DNA from: Rhodococcus rhodnii
Lineage (GTDB): Bacteria; Actinomycetota; Actinomycetes; Mycobacteriales; Pseudonocardiaceae
Length of the DNA: 64,000 nt
Reading direction: 5' to 3'
Assembly (NCBI GenBank): GCA_000720375.1
Contig: JOAA01000035.1
Location: forward strand, 1-64,000
Shown here piece after piece: positions 18,415 through 25,423 of this stretch; within the stretch, counting starts at the first letter, position 1; each line of letters opens with the position of its first letter. A model generated the notes under the pieces. That model was not told the DNA's origin. It saw only the letters and a program-made list of their open reading frames with translations, and made no database searches. The translations under genes were made by a program, and so were the position numbers.

Positions 18415-20184
18415 TCATTCGTGCCAAGGTGCCTGGTAGACGCGGTTGTTGACGCTTCCGTGCGGACCGAGCACCTCACGCCAACCCTGGCGCCGCAGTC
18501 CCGCGACCGCTGTGTTGTCGTCGCCCTCGAACACGACAAATCGCATGCCGTATCGGCGGGCAATCATTTCTATCCGGTCGGTAGTCAGCGTCTGGTACAC
18601 CTCAGGGCGGGTATTGAGGCACTGGTCGAATCCGCCCAGGTCCTCGATCCGGTCCTGATAGTCCTGCCAGGCCGGACCGCCGTACGGGCCGCCTTTGCAA
18701 TCCGCGAGCACGCCCCGGGCAGTGGCGAGCCTCATGTGCATCGCCAGCGGCGGAGCGATCAGTTGCTGGCCCGGCGGGACCACCCGCTGCACAGCTTCGC
18801 CCCATTCGCGCAGGTCATCGTCCTGGATGAAGGTCGCGTCGAGCGCCTTGAGCTTGATGCTGGGACTGTCGATCATCGACAACGCGATCGACAACGCCAT
18901 CGCGGTCGCCGCCACCCGGACCGCGGCCTTGGTCCGGCTCGCCCAGGCGCACGCGACCGTCAACGCGAACGCGAAGACCGCCATCCACGGGCCACCGTGC
19001 GGCCGGTCCAGCGGGTACGCCGACTCGTAGAAGTCCATGCCGACCACATGGAAGCCCAGGAACAGCACCACGCCGAGCAGCACCCAGCGCTGCCATTCCT
19101 TGAACCGCCCGAGCACAGGCAGCAGCACGCCCCACACCGCGAACGGCATCAGCAGCACGTCCAGCCGGTAGATGTTCAGGCCCTGCGCCAGCACGCCGAG
19201 CGTCGGCACATCCCACCGGTCCACCGTGACGCCGACGAGCAGGCCGAACGCCGACAGCCCGAGCGTGGCCGCCCACACCGGCCATGACCGCCGCGTCATG
19301 TACAACACGGACAGCAAGGCGAGGCCGACCATCGCGATCCCCTGCCACAGCACCAGAGACGGCCAGCTCGTGGCCTCACAGTGGTACGGAATCAGCTTCT
19401 GGCAAGCCTGGGCGAAGTCGTCCGGGTTCCCGGCAACCGGCCGCGCTTTCAGTGCGGCGAACATGATCCCGAGACTGGCCACCGCCGAACCGGCCAGCCA
19501 CCAGTCAATCCGGCGGTTCCGTACAAACTGGACAACCGCGACGGCGACCAACAGCGCCGCCGCCACACCGCCTTGCTGGACGTGCACGATCGCGGTGACC
19601 ACCGCCACGATCCCGGCCATCCGGTACTGGCCGGTCAGCAGGGCCGCGAGGAGCAGGTACATCAGGAAACCTGCCAGCACCCCTGGCAAGGCGATCGCCA
19701 GCATCGGCGAACCAGTGCCAAGCAACCACCATGGCGTGATCCCGCCGAGCATGGTGACCAGCACAGTGGCGACCCATGGATGCACAGGCGCCCATTTGTG
19801 CGCCAACAGCACGGTTGCCGCGCCGAACACGACCAAACTGATTGCCCAGTAAAGGAAGTACACCGCGCCCAGCTGGTCGATCGTGGCGCCGAACCAGGTC
19901 ACGACATCGAAGAACCAATGGGGTTGCGGCGCGTTCTGCAAAATCCAGTCATTGCTGAACTTCGTCGGGTCGGCCCAGTTGAGGCCCTGCGGGGACAGGA
20001 TCCAGTGGTCGACCTTGCCCGCCCCGTAGCCGTACCGCCAGTGCAGCAGAAAACCCAGGAGTGACGCGCTGAGCAGGGCCTGCGAGGCGCGAACGGCCAG
20101 GCCCGGCCGCACCTGTCTGTCCGAAATGTCCGGCGGCGGAGCACCGAGCAGGACGTCGTTGTCCGCAACAGCGATCGTGGCCAT
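18415..20184 (-). CDS. Large polytopic membrane protein, possible GT-C-type glycosyltransferase
   Basis: A 589-residue protein from ATG at 20184; a TTG 36 bp upstream is possible, but the ATG has an aggggg site before it. It has roughly twelve predicted membrane helices, then a soluble C-terminal domain from about residue 440 (WGEAVQRVVPPGQQ, YGMRFVVFEGDDN, NNRVYQAPWHE). The soluble domain with a DxLxxWGxWIR-like segment resembles large actinobacterial membrane proteins annotated as DUF6541-type or mannosyltransferase-like; I cannot assign the family with certainty. It shares a 24-bp 3'-end segment with sequence downstream of the next gene. It is transcribed from beyond the strong hairpin at 20266-20297. 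Confidence 0.6.
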   Translation of the reverse strand: MATIAVADNDVLLGAPPPDISDRQVRPGLAVRASQALLSASLLGFLLHWRYGYGAGKVDHWILSPQGLNWADPTKFSNDWILQNAPQPHWFFDVVTWFGATIDQLGAVYFLYWAISLVVFGAATVLLAHKWAPVHPWVATVLVTMLGGITPWWLLGTGSPMLAIALPGVLAGFLMYLLLAALLTGQYRMAGIVAVVTAIVHVQQGGVAAALLVAVAVVQFVRNRRIDWWLAGSAVASLGIMFAALKARPVAGNPDDFAQACQKLIPYHCEATSWPSLVLWQGIAMVGLALLSVLYMTRRSWPVWAATLGLSAFGLLVGVTVDRWDVPTLGVLAQGLNIYRLDVLLMPFAVWGVLLPVLGRFKEWQRWVLLGVVLFLGFHVVGMDFYESAYPLDRPHGGPWMAVFAFALTVACAWASRTKAAVRVAATAMALSIALSMIDSPSIKLKALDATFIQDDDLREWGEAVQRVVPPGQQLIAPPLAMHMRLATARGVLADCKGGPYGGPAWQDYQDRIEDLGGFDQCLNTRPEVYQTLTTDRIEMIARRYGMRFVVFEGDDNTAVAGLRRQGWREVLGPHGSVNNRVYQAPWHE

Positions 20185-20265
20185 GACCCCAGAACCCCCT
20201 GGAAAAGACACATTGGACAATGGGGTGACGAGGTGGCGGGGCGGAAAAGTTGTCCTGACACAGCA

Positions 20266-20297
20266 GAAAACCCGGCAGGAAACTCTGCCGGGTTTTC
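20266..20297 (-). terminator. Strong hairpin terminator
   Basis: Perfect 13-bp arms gaaaacccggcag and ctgccgggttttc flank a 6-nt loop, with T-runs on both strands. It lies 22 bp past the stop of the minus-strand flippase-like gene, so it probably ends that transcript before the next membrane-protein gene. Confidence 0.88.
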
Positions 20298-20319
20298 AGT
20301 GTCGTGCTGGGCGGAAGGC

Positions 20320-21318
20320 TCAGGCCTCGGCCGGTACCTCCGCGGGCGCGCGCTTGAGCTTCGGCAGCAACCAGCCGATACCGGCCGACAGCACCTCGCC
20401 GACGATGAACATCAGGCGGGAGACCAGCGCGAACGCCAGCGCTTGGGAAGCGGGCAGGGTGCTCGCGAGCACGCCGACCAGGATGGCGTCCCGGACACCC
20501 GCACCGGACGGCAGGATGAACACGAAGATGCCGCCGAGCAGGCCGACCGAGATCGCGCCGATGGTCAGCAGCCAGTCGCGGAAGGTCGGTGAACCCGCCG
20601 ACTCGGCCAGCACCCACAGGTGCGTGCCGTAACAGACATAAGAGGCAACCTGGACGCCGAGCAGCTTGCCGACGATGCCGTAGCGCAGCTCATGGTCCAG
20701 CGGCGCCTTGCGCAGCAGCTTCAGCACGAGCGAAGTGCCCCAGGTCAACACCTTCGGGTGCAAGGCGATGATGCCGAGCGGCAGCAACGCGAACAGCCAC
20801 ACGGCATTCGGCGCATGATCCAGCACACTGGGCAGCGACAGCAGTCCAAGCAGCGACATCGCGACAACCGAGACACCCAGCGAGATCAACGTACCGACGA
20901 AGATCCGGGCCCGCGGCACACCGGCCTTGCGGCCGAGCTCCATCTGCAGCAGGTACGCCCACACCGAGCCGGGAACGTACTTGCCGAGCGAGCCGACCAG
21001 GTAGAACTGCGAACCACGCAGGAAGCCGATCGGCTTGCCGAGGTCGTCGACCATGATCTGCCAGGCGTACGCGCCGAGGAAGATGCCGGCGAGCACGAAC
21101 AGCTCGCTGATCAGCACGGCACTCCACGACAGGGTCTTGAGCGTGGCCCAGACCTCGTTCCAGCTCTTGGCCACCTGCCAGCCCGCGAAACCGATCACCA
21201 CGAGGACGAGGACACGCCGCGCCCAAGCGATCACGATCTGCTTTGTGGACTTGGCTGGCGCAGTGGCCGGAGCTTCCGCGTCTTCCTGCTGCTTGGCATC
21301 GTCCTCGATGCTCGTCAT
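20320..21318 (-). CDS. Lysylphosphatidylglycerol synthase TM region / UPF0104-type flippase-like protein
   Basis: A 332-residue integral membrane protein with about eight helices, of the family that includes the membrane part of MprF and YbhN. Segments typical of it are RGSQFYLVGSLGKYVPGSVWAYLLQ near residue 100 (the GKYxPG motif), and a C-terminal IFVFILPSGAGVRDAILVGVLA carrying the P-G-x-G-x-R-D pattern. The acidic N-terminus (SIEDDAKQQEDAEAP) is cytoplasmic. ATG at 21318 has a ggag site 4 bp before it; the longer frame to 21441 is rejected. Family members move or anchor lipid-linked substrates. Here it lies between two large membrane proteins and sugar-nucleotide genes, consistent with handling an envelope glycolipid. 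Confidence 0.8.
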   Translation of the reverse strand: MTSIEDDAKQQEDAEAPATAPAKSTKQIVIAWARRVLVLVVIGFAGWQVAKSWNEVWATLKTLSWSAVLISELFVLAGIFLGAYAWQIMVDDLGKPIGFLRGSQFYLVGSLGKYVPGSVWAYLLQMELGRKAGVPRARIFVGTLISLGVSVVAMSLLGLLSLPSVLDHAPNAVWLFALLPLGIIALHPKVLTWGTSLVLKLLRKAPLDHELRYGIVGKLLGVQVASYVCYGTHLWVLAESAGSPTFRDWLLTIGAISVGLLGGIFVFILPSGAGVRDAILVGVLASTLPASQALAFALVSRLMFIVGEVLSAGIGWLLPKLKRAPAEVPAEA

Positions 21319-21614
21319 ATGGTCTCCGTGCTCGGTTGGCGCCTTGCTCGTCGACGGCGATGGGCCTTGGGGAACGCGCCTATGTGGACTTGGTGAAGAC
21401 GCTCGCACGGCCGGAAAGGTTGTCTTGAGACCGTCGGGCATCGGCTAGGCGGCTCAAGGGTACAGGCGAGCGGCGGACCGTCTGGCAACGCCACCGTGTA
21501 GATGCTCGATCCCGCAAGCGGATCTTCGGTCAGGCCCGGGTAGCCTGCCCACGAAGTCCGCCTCAGGCACGTCCACCAGACCGGGGACGACCAGCCTCAA
21601 TCGGAAGATGGAGA

Positions 21615-22718
21615 ATGATCCCTATCACCGTGGTCGACGTCGCCGACGCCGAGCCATACGTACTGGAAGTCCTTCGCTCCGGCGTCATCGCGCAAGGCCC
21701 GATGGTCAAGCGTTTCGAAGACGCGTTCGCCAAGGTCGCGGGCGTCGAGCACGCGGTCGCCGTGAACAGTGGCACCACCGCGCTGGTCGCATCCATCGAG
21801 GTACTGGACCTGCAGCCGGGTGACGAGGTGATCACCTCACCGTTCACCTTCGTCGCGACGCTGAACGCGATCCTCGAGGCGGGTGCGTCGGTCCGGTTCG
21901 CCGATATCCGGACCGAGGACTTCAACATCGACCCGGACGCCGTGTCGGCGGCTGTGGGCCCGCGCACCAAGGTCCTGATGCCGGTGCACCTGTACGGCCA
22001 GATGGCGGACATGACCAAGCTCATGCCCCTGGCCACGGAGCACGGCCTGGCCGTTGTCGAGGACTCCGCGCAGGCAGTCGGCGCGACGCTGGACGGCAAG
22101 CCGGCCGGAAGCTACGGCCTGGGCTGCTTCTCGCTGTACGCGACGAAGAACATCACCACCGCCGAGGGCGGCGTGATCACCACGAACGACGCCGCGCTGG
22201 CCGACCGCCTGCGCGTGCTGCGTAACCAGGGCATGCGCGCCAGGTATCAGTACGAAATGGCCGGTCACAACTACCGGCTGACCGACCTGCACGCCGCCGT
22301 CGGCATCCCCCAGCTGGAGAAGCTGACGCAGATCACCGACGCGCGCCAGCGCAACGCCGAGGCGCTGTCCAAGGGCCTGGCCGGCGTGCCCGGCCTCGAG
22401 CTGCCCGCGGTGCTGCCCGGACGTACCCACGTGTGGCACCAGTACACGGTGCGGATCACCGAGGACGCGCCGATGAGCCGCGACGAGTTCTCCGCGAAAC
22501 TGATGGAGAAGGGCGTCGGCAACGGCGTCTACTACCCGAAGGTCGCGTTCGACTACGACTGCTACCGGGACAACCCGAAGATCACCGCGTCGCTGGCGGA
22601 CGTGCCGGTCGCGACGAAGGTCGCGCAGGAAGTGCTGTCCCTGCCGGTGCACCCGAAGCTGACCGAGTCCGATGTGGACACCATCGTGGAGACGATCAGG
22701 GAGGTGCTGGGCGCATGA
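21615..22718 (+). CDS. DegT/DnrJ/EryC1 sugar aminotransferase, GnnB/WbpE-like
   Basis: A 367-residue PLP-dependent aminotransferase acting on keto-sugar nucleotides. The N-terminus ITVVDVADAEPYVLEVLRSG is followed by VNSGTTALVASIEV near residue 56, SPFTFVATLNAILEAGA near 82 and VVEDSAQAVGA near 155. The PLP lysine lies in SLYATKNITTAEGG near 178, then MRARYQYEMAGHNYRLTDLHAAVG. ATG at 21615 follows a ggag site. The 4-bp overlap with the Gfo/Idh gene links the two steps: the dehydrogenase makes a 3-keto sugar and the aminotransferase adds the amine, as in GnnA/GnnB (UDP-GlcNAc3N) or WbpB/WbpE. The sugar itself is inferred. The 296 bp upstream (21319-21614) shows nothing I can call. Confidence 0.87.
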   Translation: MIPITVVDVADAEPYVLEVLRSGVIAQGPMVKRFEDAFAKVAGVEHAVAVNSGTTALVASIEVLDLQPGDEVITSPFTFVATLNAILEAGASVRFADIRTEDFNIDPDAVSAAVGPRTKVLMPVHLYGQMADMTKLMPLATEHGLAVVEDSAQAVGATLDGKPAGSYGLGCFSLYATKNITTAEGGVITTNDAALADRLRVLRNQGMRARYQYEMAGHNYRLTDLHAAVGIPQLEKLTQITDARQRNAEALSKGLAGVPGLELPAVLPGRTHVWHQYTVRITEDAPMSRDEFSAKLMEKGVGNGVYYPKVAFDYDCYRDNPKITASLADVPVATKVAQEVLSLPVHPKLTESDVDTIVETIREVLGA

Positions 22719-23695
22719 CCGCTTTGCCCCGTATCGCATTGGTCGGCTCGGGCCGGATGGGTTCGCTGCACGCCCGCGTGCTGGCGCAGTCCCCGCGCAC
22801 GGACTTCACGACGCTGGTCGAGAAGAACGAGGAGACCGGTCGCGCGGTCGCCGAGAAGTGGGGCGTGAACTGGGTCCCCGACTTCGACTCGCTCGACGGG
22901 ATCGACGCGGTCGTGATCGCGGCGGCGACCGAGGCGCACTACGGCATCGCCAAGCGCGTGATGGAACTCGGCAAGCCGTTGCTGGTCGAGAAGCCGCTGA
23001 CGCCGACGTACGCCCAGTCGGAAGAACTGGTGAAGGAGTCCGAAAAGCGCGGTTTGCCCCTCGTGTGCGGATTCCTCGAGCGGTTCAACCCGGCCGTGAT
23101 GACCGCACGGCAGTTCGTCAGCGACATCGCCCAGATCCACGCGGTCCGGCACTCGCCGTTCGTACCGCGGATCAAGACAGGGGTGGCGACGGACCTGCTG
23201 ATCCACGACGTCGACCTGGCGATCAGCTTCCTCGGCGAGAAGCCGAACGCGGTGAAGGGCTCGTTCGGCTACTTCCACGAGGAGTCCCGCACGAACAACG
23301 CCGAGGACAGCGCGGACGCGACGATGTCGTTCCCGAACGGAGCGCTGGCGACGATCTCGGCAAGCCGGATCAGCCAGCGCAAGGTGCGACAGCTGCACGT
23401 GCTGGAAATCGACCGGCTGACCGAGATCGACCTGCTCCGCCGCGACATCACGGTGTACCGCCACGTCGAGCACGAACCCGCACGCGACGGCGTCGGCTAC
23501 AAGCAGCAGACCATCATCGAGATCCCGACGCTGATGCCCGGTGGCGAGCCACTGGCAGCGCAGCTGGACCACTTCCTGAACCTGCTGGAAGCGGGCGCGG
23601 GCTCGGATGAGGTCGCGAAGGAGCGCGAGGCCATCCTGCCCGCGCACTACGCGATCGAACAGGCCTCGCTGTCTGCCACCAACGGCCACCACTGA
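22715..23695 (+). CDS. Gfo/Idh/MocA sugar-nucleotide dehydrogenase, GnnA-like
   Basis: A 326-residue NAD(P)-dependent dehydrogenase. It has ALVGSGRMGSLHARVL near residue 8, AAATEAHYGIA near 70 and the catalytic VEKPLT near 93. The segments GFLERFNPAVMTAR near 115 and TDLLIHDVDLAISFL near 158 are the ERFNPA...D.LIHDID pattern that I associate with the subgroup encoded beside lpxA in Gram-negatives, including GnnA. GnnA oxidises UDP-GlcNAc at C3 before transamination by GnnB. The ATG at 22715 overlaps the aminotransferase stop; a longer upstream frame lies inside that gene. A terminator hairpin follows at 23725-23755, so this is a two-gene operon. It lies 5.4 kb from the LpxA-like gene. Confidence 0.82.
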   Translation: MTALPRIALVGSGRMGSLHARVLAQSPRTDFTTLVEKNEETGRAVAEKWGVNWVPDFDSLDGIDAVVIAAATEAHYGIAKRVMELGKPLLVEKPLTPTYAQSEELVKESEKRGLPLVCGFLERFNPAVMTARQFVSDIAQIHAVRHSPFVPRIKTGVATDLLIHDVDLAISFLGEKPNAVKGSFGYFHEESRTNNAEDSADATMSFPNGALATISASRISQRKVRQLHVLEIDRLTEIDLLRRDITVYRHVEHEPARDGVGYKQQTIIEIPTLMPGGEPLAAQLDHFLNLLEAGAGSDEVAKEREAILPAHYAIEQASLSATNGHH

Positions 23696-23724
23696 GGTTT
23701 CACGGGTTTCACGCTGACGCTGAG

Positions 23725-23755
23725 GCGCCCGGGATCACAAGGTCCCGGGCGCTTT
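23725..23755 (+). terminator. Hairpin terminator after the GnnB/GnnA-like operon
   Basis: Perfect 10-bp arms gcgcccggga (23725-23734) and tcccgggcgc (23743-23752) with an 8-nt loop, followed by ttt. It lies 29 bp past the stop codon. Confidence 0.85.
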
Positions 23756-23816
23756 CACGTGTGCCCCGAGGTGGAGTTTGGGGCGGAGTCGGTGATCCAG
23801 GGCTGGCCGTCTTTTG

Positions 23817-23874
23817 CGGCGGTGATCCGCCTACACAAACCAACCCCCAGCGACAGCCATACGGATCGCCGCCG
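23817..23874. ncRNA. Stem-loop A of a twin structured element
   Basis: Arms at 23817-23829 and 23862-23874 pair over 13 bp with a single G-T wobble, around a 32-nt loop (23830-23861). The loop core reads AACCAACCCC then CGACAGCCA and matches the loop of stem-loop B at 25 of 32 positions, although the stems differ. Strand and function are unknown. It could be a structured RNA, a leader element or a single-stranded DNA structure. Confidence 0.5.
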
Positions 23875-23944
23875 TCCCCCTAGTGCGCGATAGCGCAGAC
23901 CGGTCCTTCGTGCTCCCTTCCTCCCGTCTGGCCTGTGCCTCGCA

Positions 23945-24022
23945 AACCATGGGTGTCAAGGGGTCCGCCCACGACAACCAACCCCGAACGACAGCCAAAC
24001 GGACCCCTTGACACCCATGGTT
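23945..24022. ncRNA. Stem-loop B of a twin structured element
   Basis: A perfect 23-bp inverted repeat (23945-23967 with 24000-24022) encloses a 32-nt loop like that of stem-loop A. Outside it, imperfect complementarity continues: CTCCCTTCCTCC near 23913 faces GGAGGAAGGGAG near 24043. The whole hairpin therefore spans about 23897-24060. Confidence 0.6.
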
Positions 24023-24270
24023 CCCCTCGGGCAGGCCAGGCTGGAGGAAGGGAGACCGGCCCCCTCTTCCTCTTGGTGGCCTCCCTGCCACATCTCTTTC
24101 ACACCCGGATTCCGAGCATCCGCTTGGGATCCGAGGTGGCGTGTGCAGGCGCTTTCACCCGGGTCTACAGCTCGAGTCCCAGATGGCTGAAAGACAGCAG
24201 GGGCAAATCACAGCTGCGGCTAGCACCCCAGCGACCGCAATGTGACAGGCCCCTGACCCCTACCTCAGAG

Positions 24271-24386
24271 CATCCCCCACCACTCCCGGGGGGACGACCC
24301 CAGGCCAGTCTATCGGGCATATGGGCAGGTCAAAGGGGTTACCAGCCGGTTGTGGACAACCAGATTTGCGAACGGACCGTTGGCGC
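24271..24386 (+). repeat. Dispersed DnaA-box repeat, copy 1
   Basis: Begins CATCCCCCACCACTCCCGGG, then CTATCGGG, GGTCAAAGGGGTTACCAG, the palindrome GGTTGTGGACAACC (24348-24361; its complement holds TTGTCCACA, the actinobacterial DnaA-box consensus), and AACGGACCGTT (24371-24381). It aligns with copies at 24485-24590 and, inverted, at 55745-55880. Confidence 0.75.
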
Positions 24387-24407
24387 GAAGTGCGGGAGAT
24401 TTGGCGC

Positions 24408-24451
24408 GGGGCGGGGGAAGGCTTGGCCTGGGGCGGGGGAAGGCTTGGCCC
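24408..24451. repeat. 22-bp G-rich tandem repeat
   Basis: Two near-identical 22-bp units (ggggcgggggaaggcttggc plus two bases) at 24408-24429 and 24430-24451, with a degenerate third unit after them. The G-runs could form a quadruplex on the plus strand. The tandem lies between the two DnaA-box repeat copies. Confidence 0.7.
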
Positions 24452-24484
24452 GAGGCGCGGGAAGGCAGGGCGCAGGGCGCAGAG

Positions 24485-24590
24485 GCGACCCCGATTCCAT
24501 TCCATCGGGGATAATGGCTGGTCAAAGGGTTACTGGGCAGTTGTGGACAACCAGATTTGTGAACGGGCCGTTCATACGGCAAGGGGTGGC
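24485..24590 (+). repeat. Dispersed DnaA-box repeat, copy 2
   Basis: Contains GCGACCCCGATTCCATTCCA, GGATAATGGCTGGTCAAAGG, TTGTGGACAACCAGATTTG (box at 24541-24550) and the palindrome GAACGGGCCGTTC (24561-24573). Its core is about 85% identical to copy 1 by eye, and it ends about 85 bp before the GT2 start. Confidence 0.75.
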
Positions 24591-24673
24591 AGACCTAACC
24601 CGGGAAATCGGGTGACGGCTTGCACGGTACTGTGCGTGTCGCCCTCAACCGAGCAGTTCGTCAGGGAGTTCCG

Positions 24674-25423
24674 ATGGCCACCGACCACGCGGTGTCACTC
24701 ACTTACATCGTCCCCGCACACAACAGCACCGCCACGATCGAGGGCACACTCAAGGAGCTGCAGGACCGGCTGGCCGGGACCAACTCCGAGATCGTCGTGG
24801 TGGAGAACGGTTCGCGGGACAACACGCTCGAACTGCTGCACAAGATCGAGGCCGACTGGCAGACCACCGGCGTTCAGCTGCGGGTGACGAGCAGCAAGAA
24901 GGGGCTCGGCAACGCGCTGCGCAAGGGCATCGAGGAGAGCCGTGGTGAGCGGGTCTTCTTCGGTGCCGACGACTTGCCGTTCGGGTTCGATGACCTGGAC
25001 AAGGCCGAGAAGATCGACCACAGGCAGCACAAGATGGTCATCGGCTCGAAGGCGCACCCGGAGTCCGAGGTTGGCCGTGGCGTGCTGCGGGCCATTCTGA
25101 CCTGGGGGTTCCTCACTCTCCGCTTCATCGTGCTCGGGATGCGCACGCGCGACCCGCAGGGCACGTTCGCCATCGACGGCGAGTGGGTTCGTTCGGTTGG
25201 ACCGCAGTTGACCGAAGAGGGCTTCCTGCTCACCACCGAGTTGACCTACCTCGCTGAGCGCAGCGGGATCAAGACCATCGAGGTTCCGGTGCGGCTGCGT
25301 GAGTCGCACGCCGCGCACGGCAGCCGGATCCGGATCAGTGACGTCTGGAAGATGGGCCTTGGCCTGATCACGGTCCGCAAGCGGCACCGCAAGGGCGTTC
25401 GCCCGGTTGCTAACGTCGCCTAG
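24674..25423 (+). CDS. Family 2 glycosyltransferase
   Basis: A 249-residue GT-A-fold glycosyltransferase. It opens with SLTYIVPAHNSTATIEGTL near residue 8, then EIVVVENGSRDNTLELL near 36 (nucleotide-sugar binding), GLGNALRKGI near 76 and the acidic GADDLPFGFDDLD near 92 in place of a classical DxD. The FLTLRFIVLGMRTRDPQGTFAI segment near 147 resembles polyprenyl-phosphate glycosyltransferases, but no C-terminal membrane helices are present. ATG at 24674 has an agggag site 6 bp upstream, and the longer frame from 24620 is rejected. The LhgO gene starts within its stop codon, so the two are co-transcribed. Donor and acceptor are unknown. Confidence 0.85.
   Translation: MATDHAVSLTYIVPAHNSTATIEGTLKELQDRLAGTNSEIVVVENGSRDNTLELLHKIEADWQTTGVQLRVTSSKKGLGNALRKGIEESRGERVFFGADDLPFGFDDLDKAEKIDHRQHKMVIGSKAHPESEVGRGVLRAILTWGFLTLRFIVLGMRTRDPQGTFAIDGEWVRSVGPQLTEEGFLLTTELTYLAERSGIKTIEVPVRLRESHAAHGSRIRISDVWKMGLGLITVRKRHRKGVRPVANVA

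Larger units (their letters stand above)
23756..24673. other. Large non-coding interval rich in hairpins and repeats
   Basis: About 900 bp without a supported gene. Open frames across it are GC artefacts with no coherent protein signature. From left to right it holds two stem-loops sharing a 32-nt loop, a G-rich segment, a first copy of the DnaA-box repeat, a 22-bp G-rich tandem repeat, a second copy of the repeat, and the leader of the GT2 gene. Confidence 0.7.

Noticed and set aside
23935..24615. Plus-strand frame of 226 codons through the repeat region
   Set aside because: It translates the hairpins and repeats; no start site or protein family. Its resemblance to the CydC linker is due to the shared DNA repeat.
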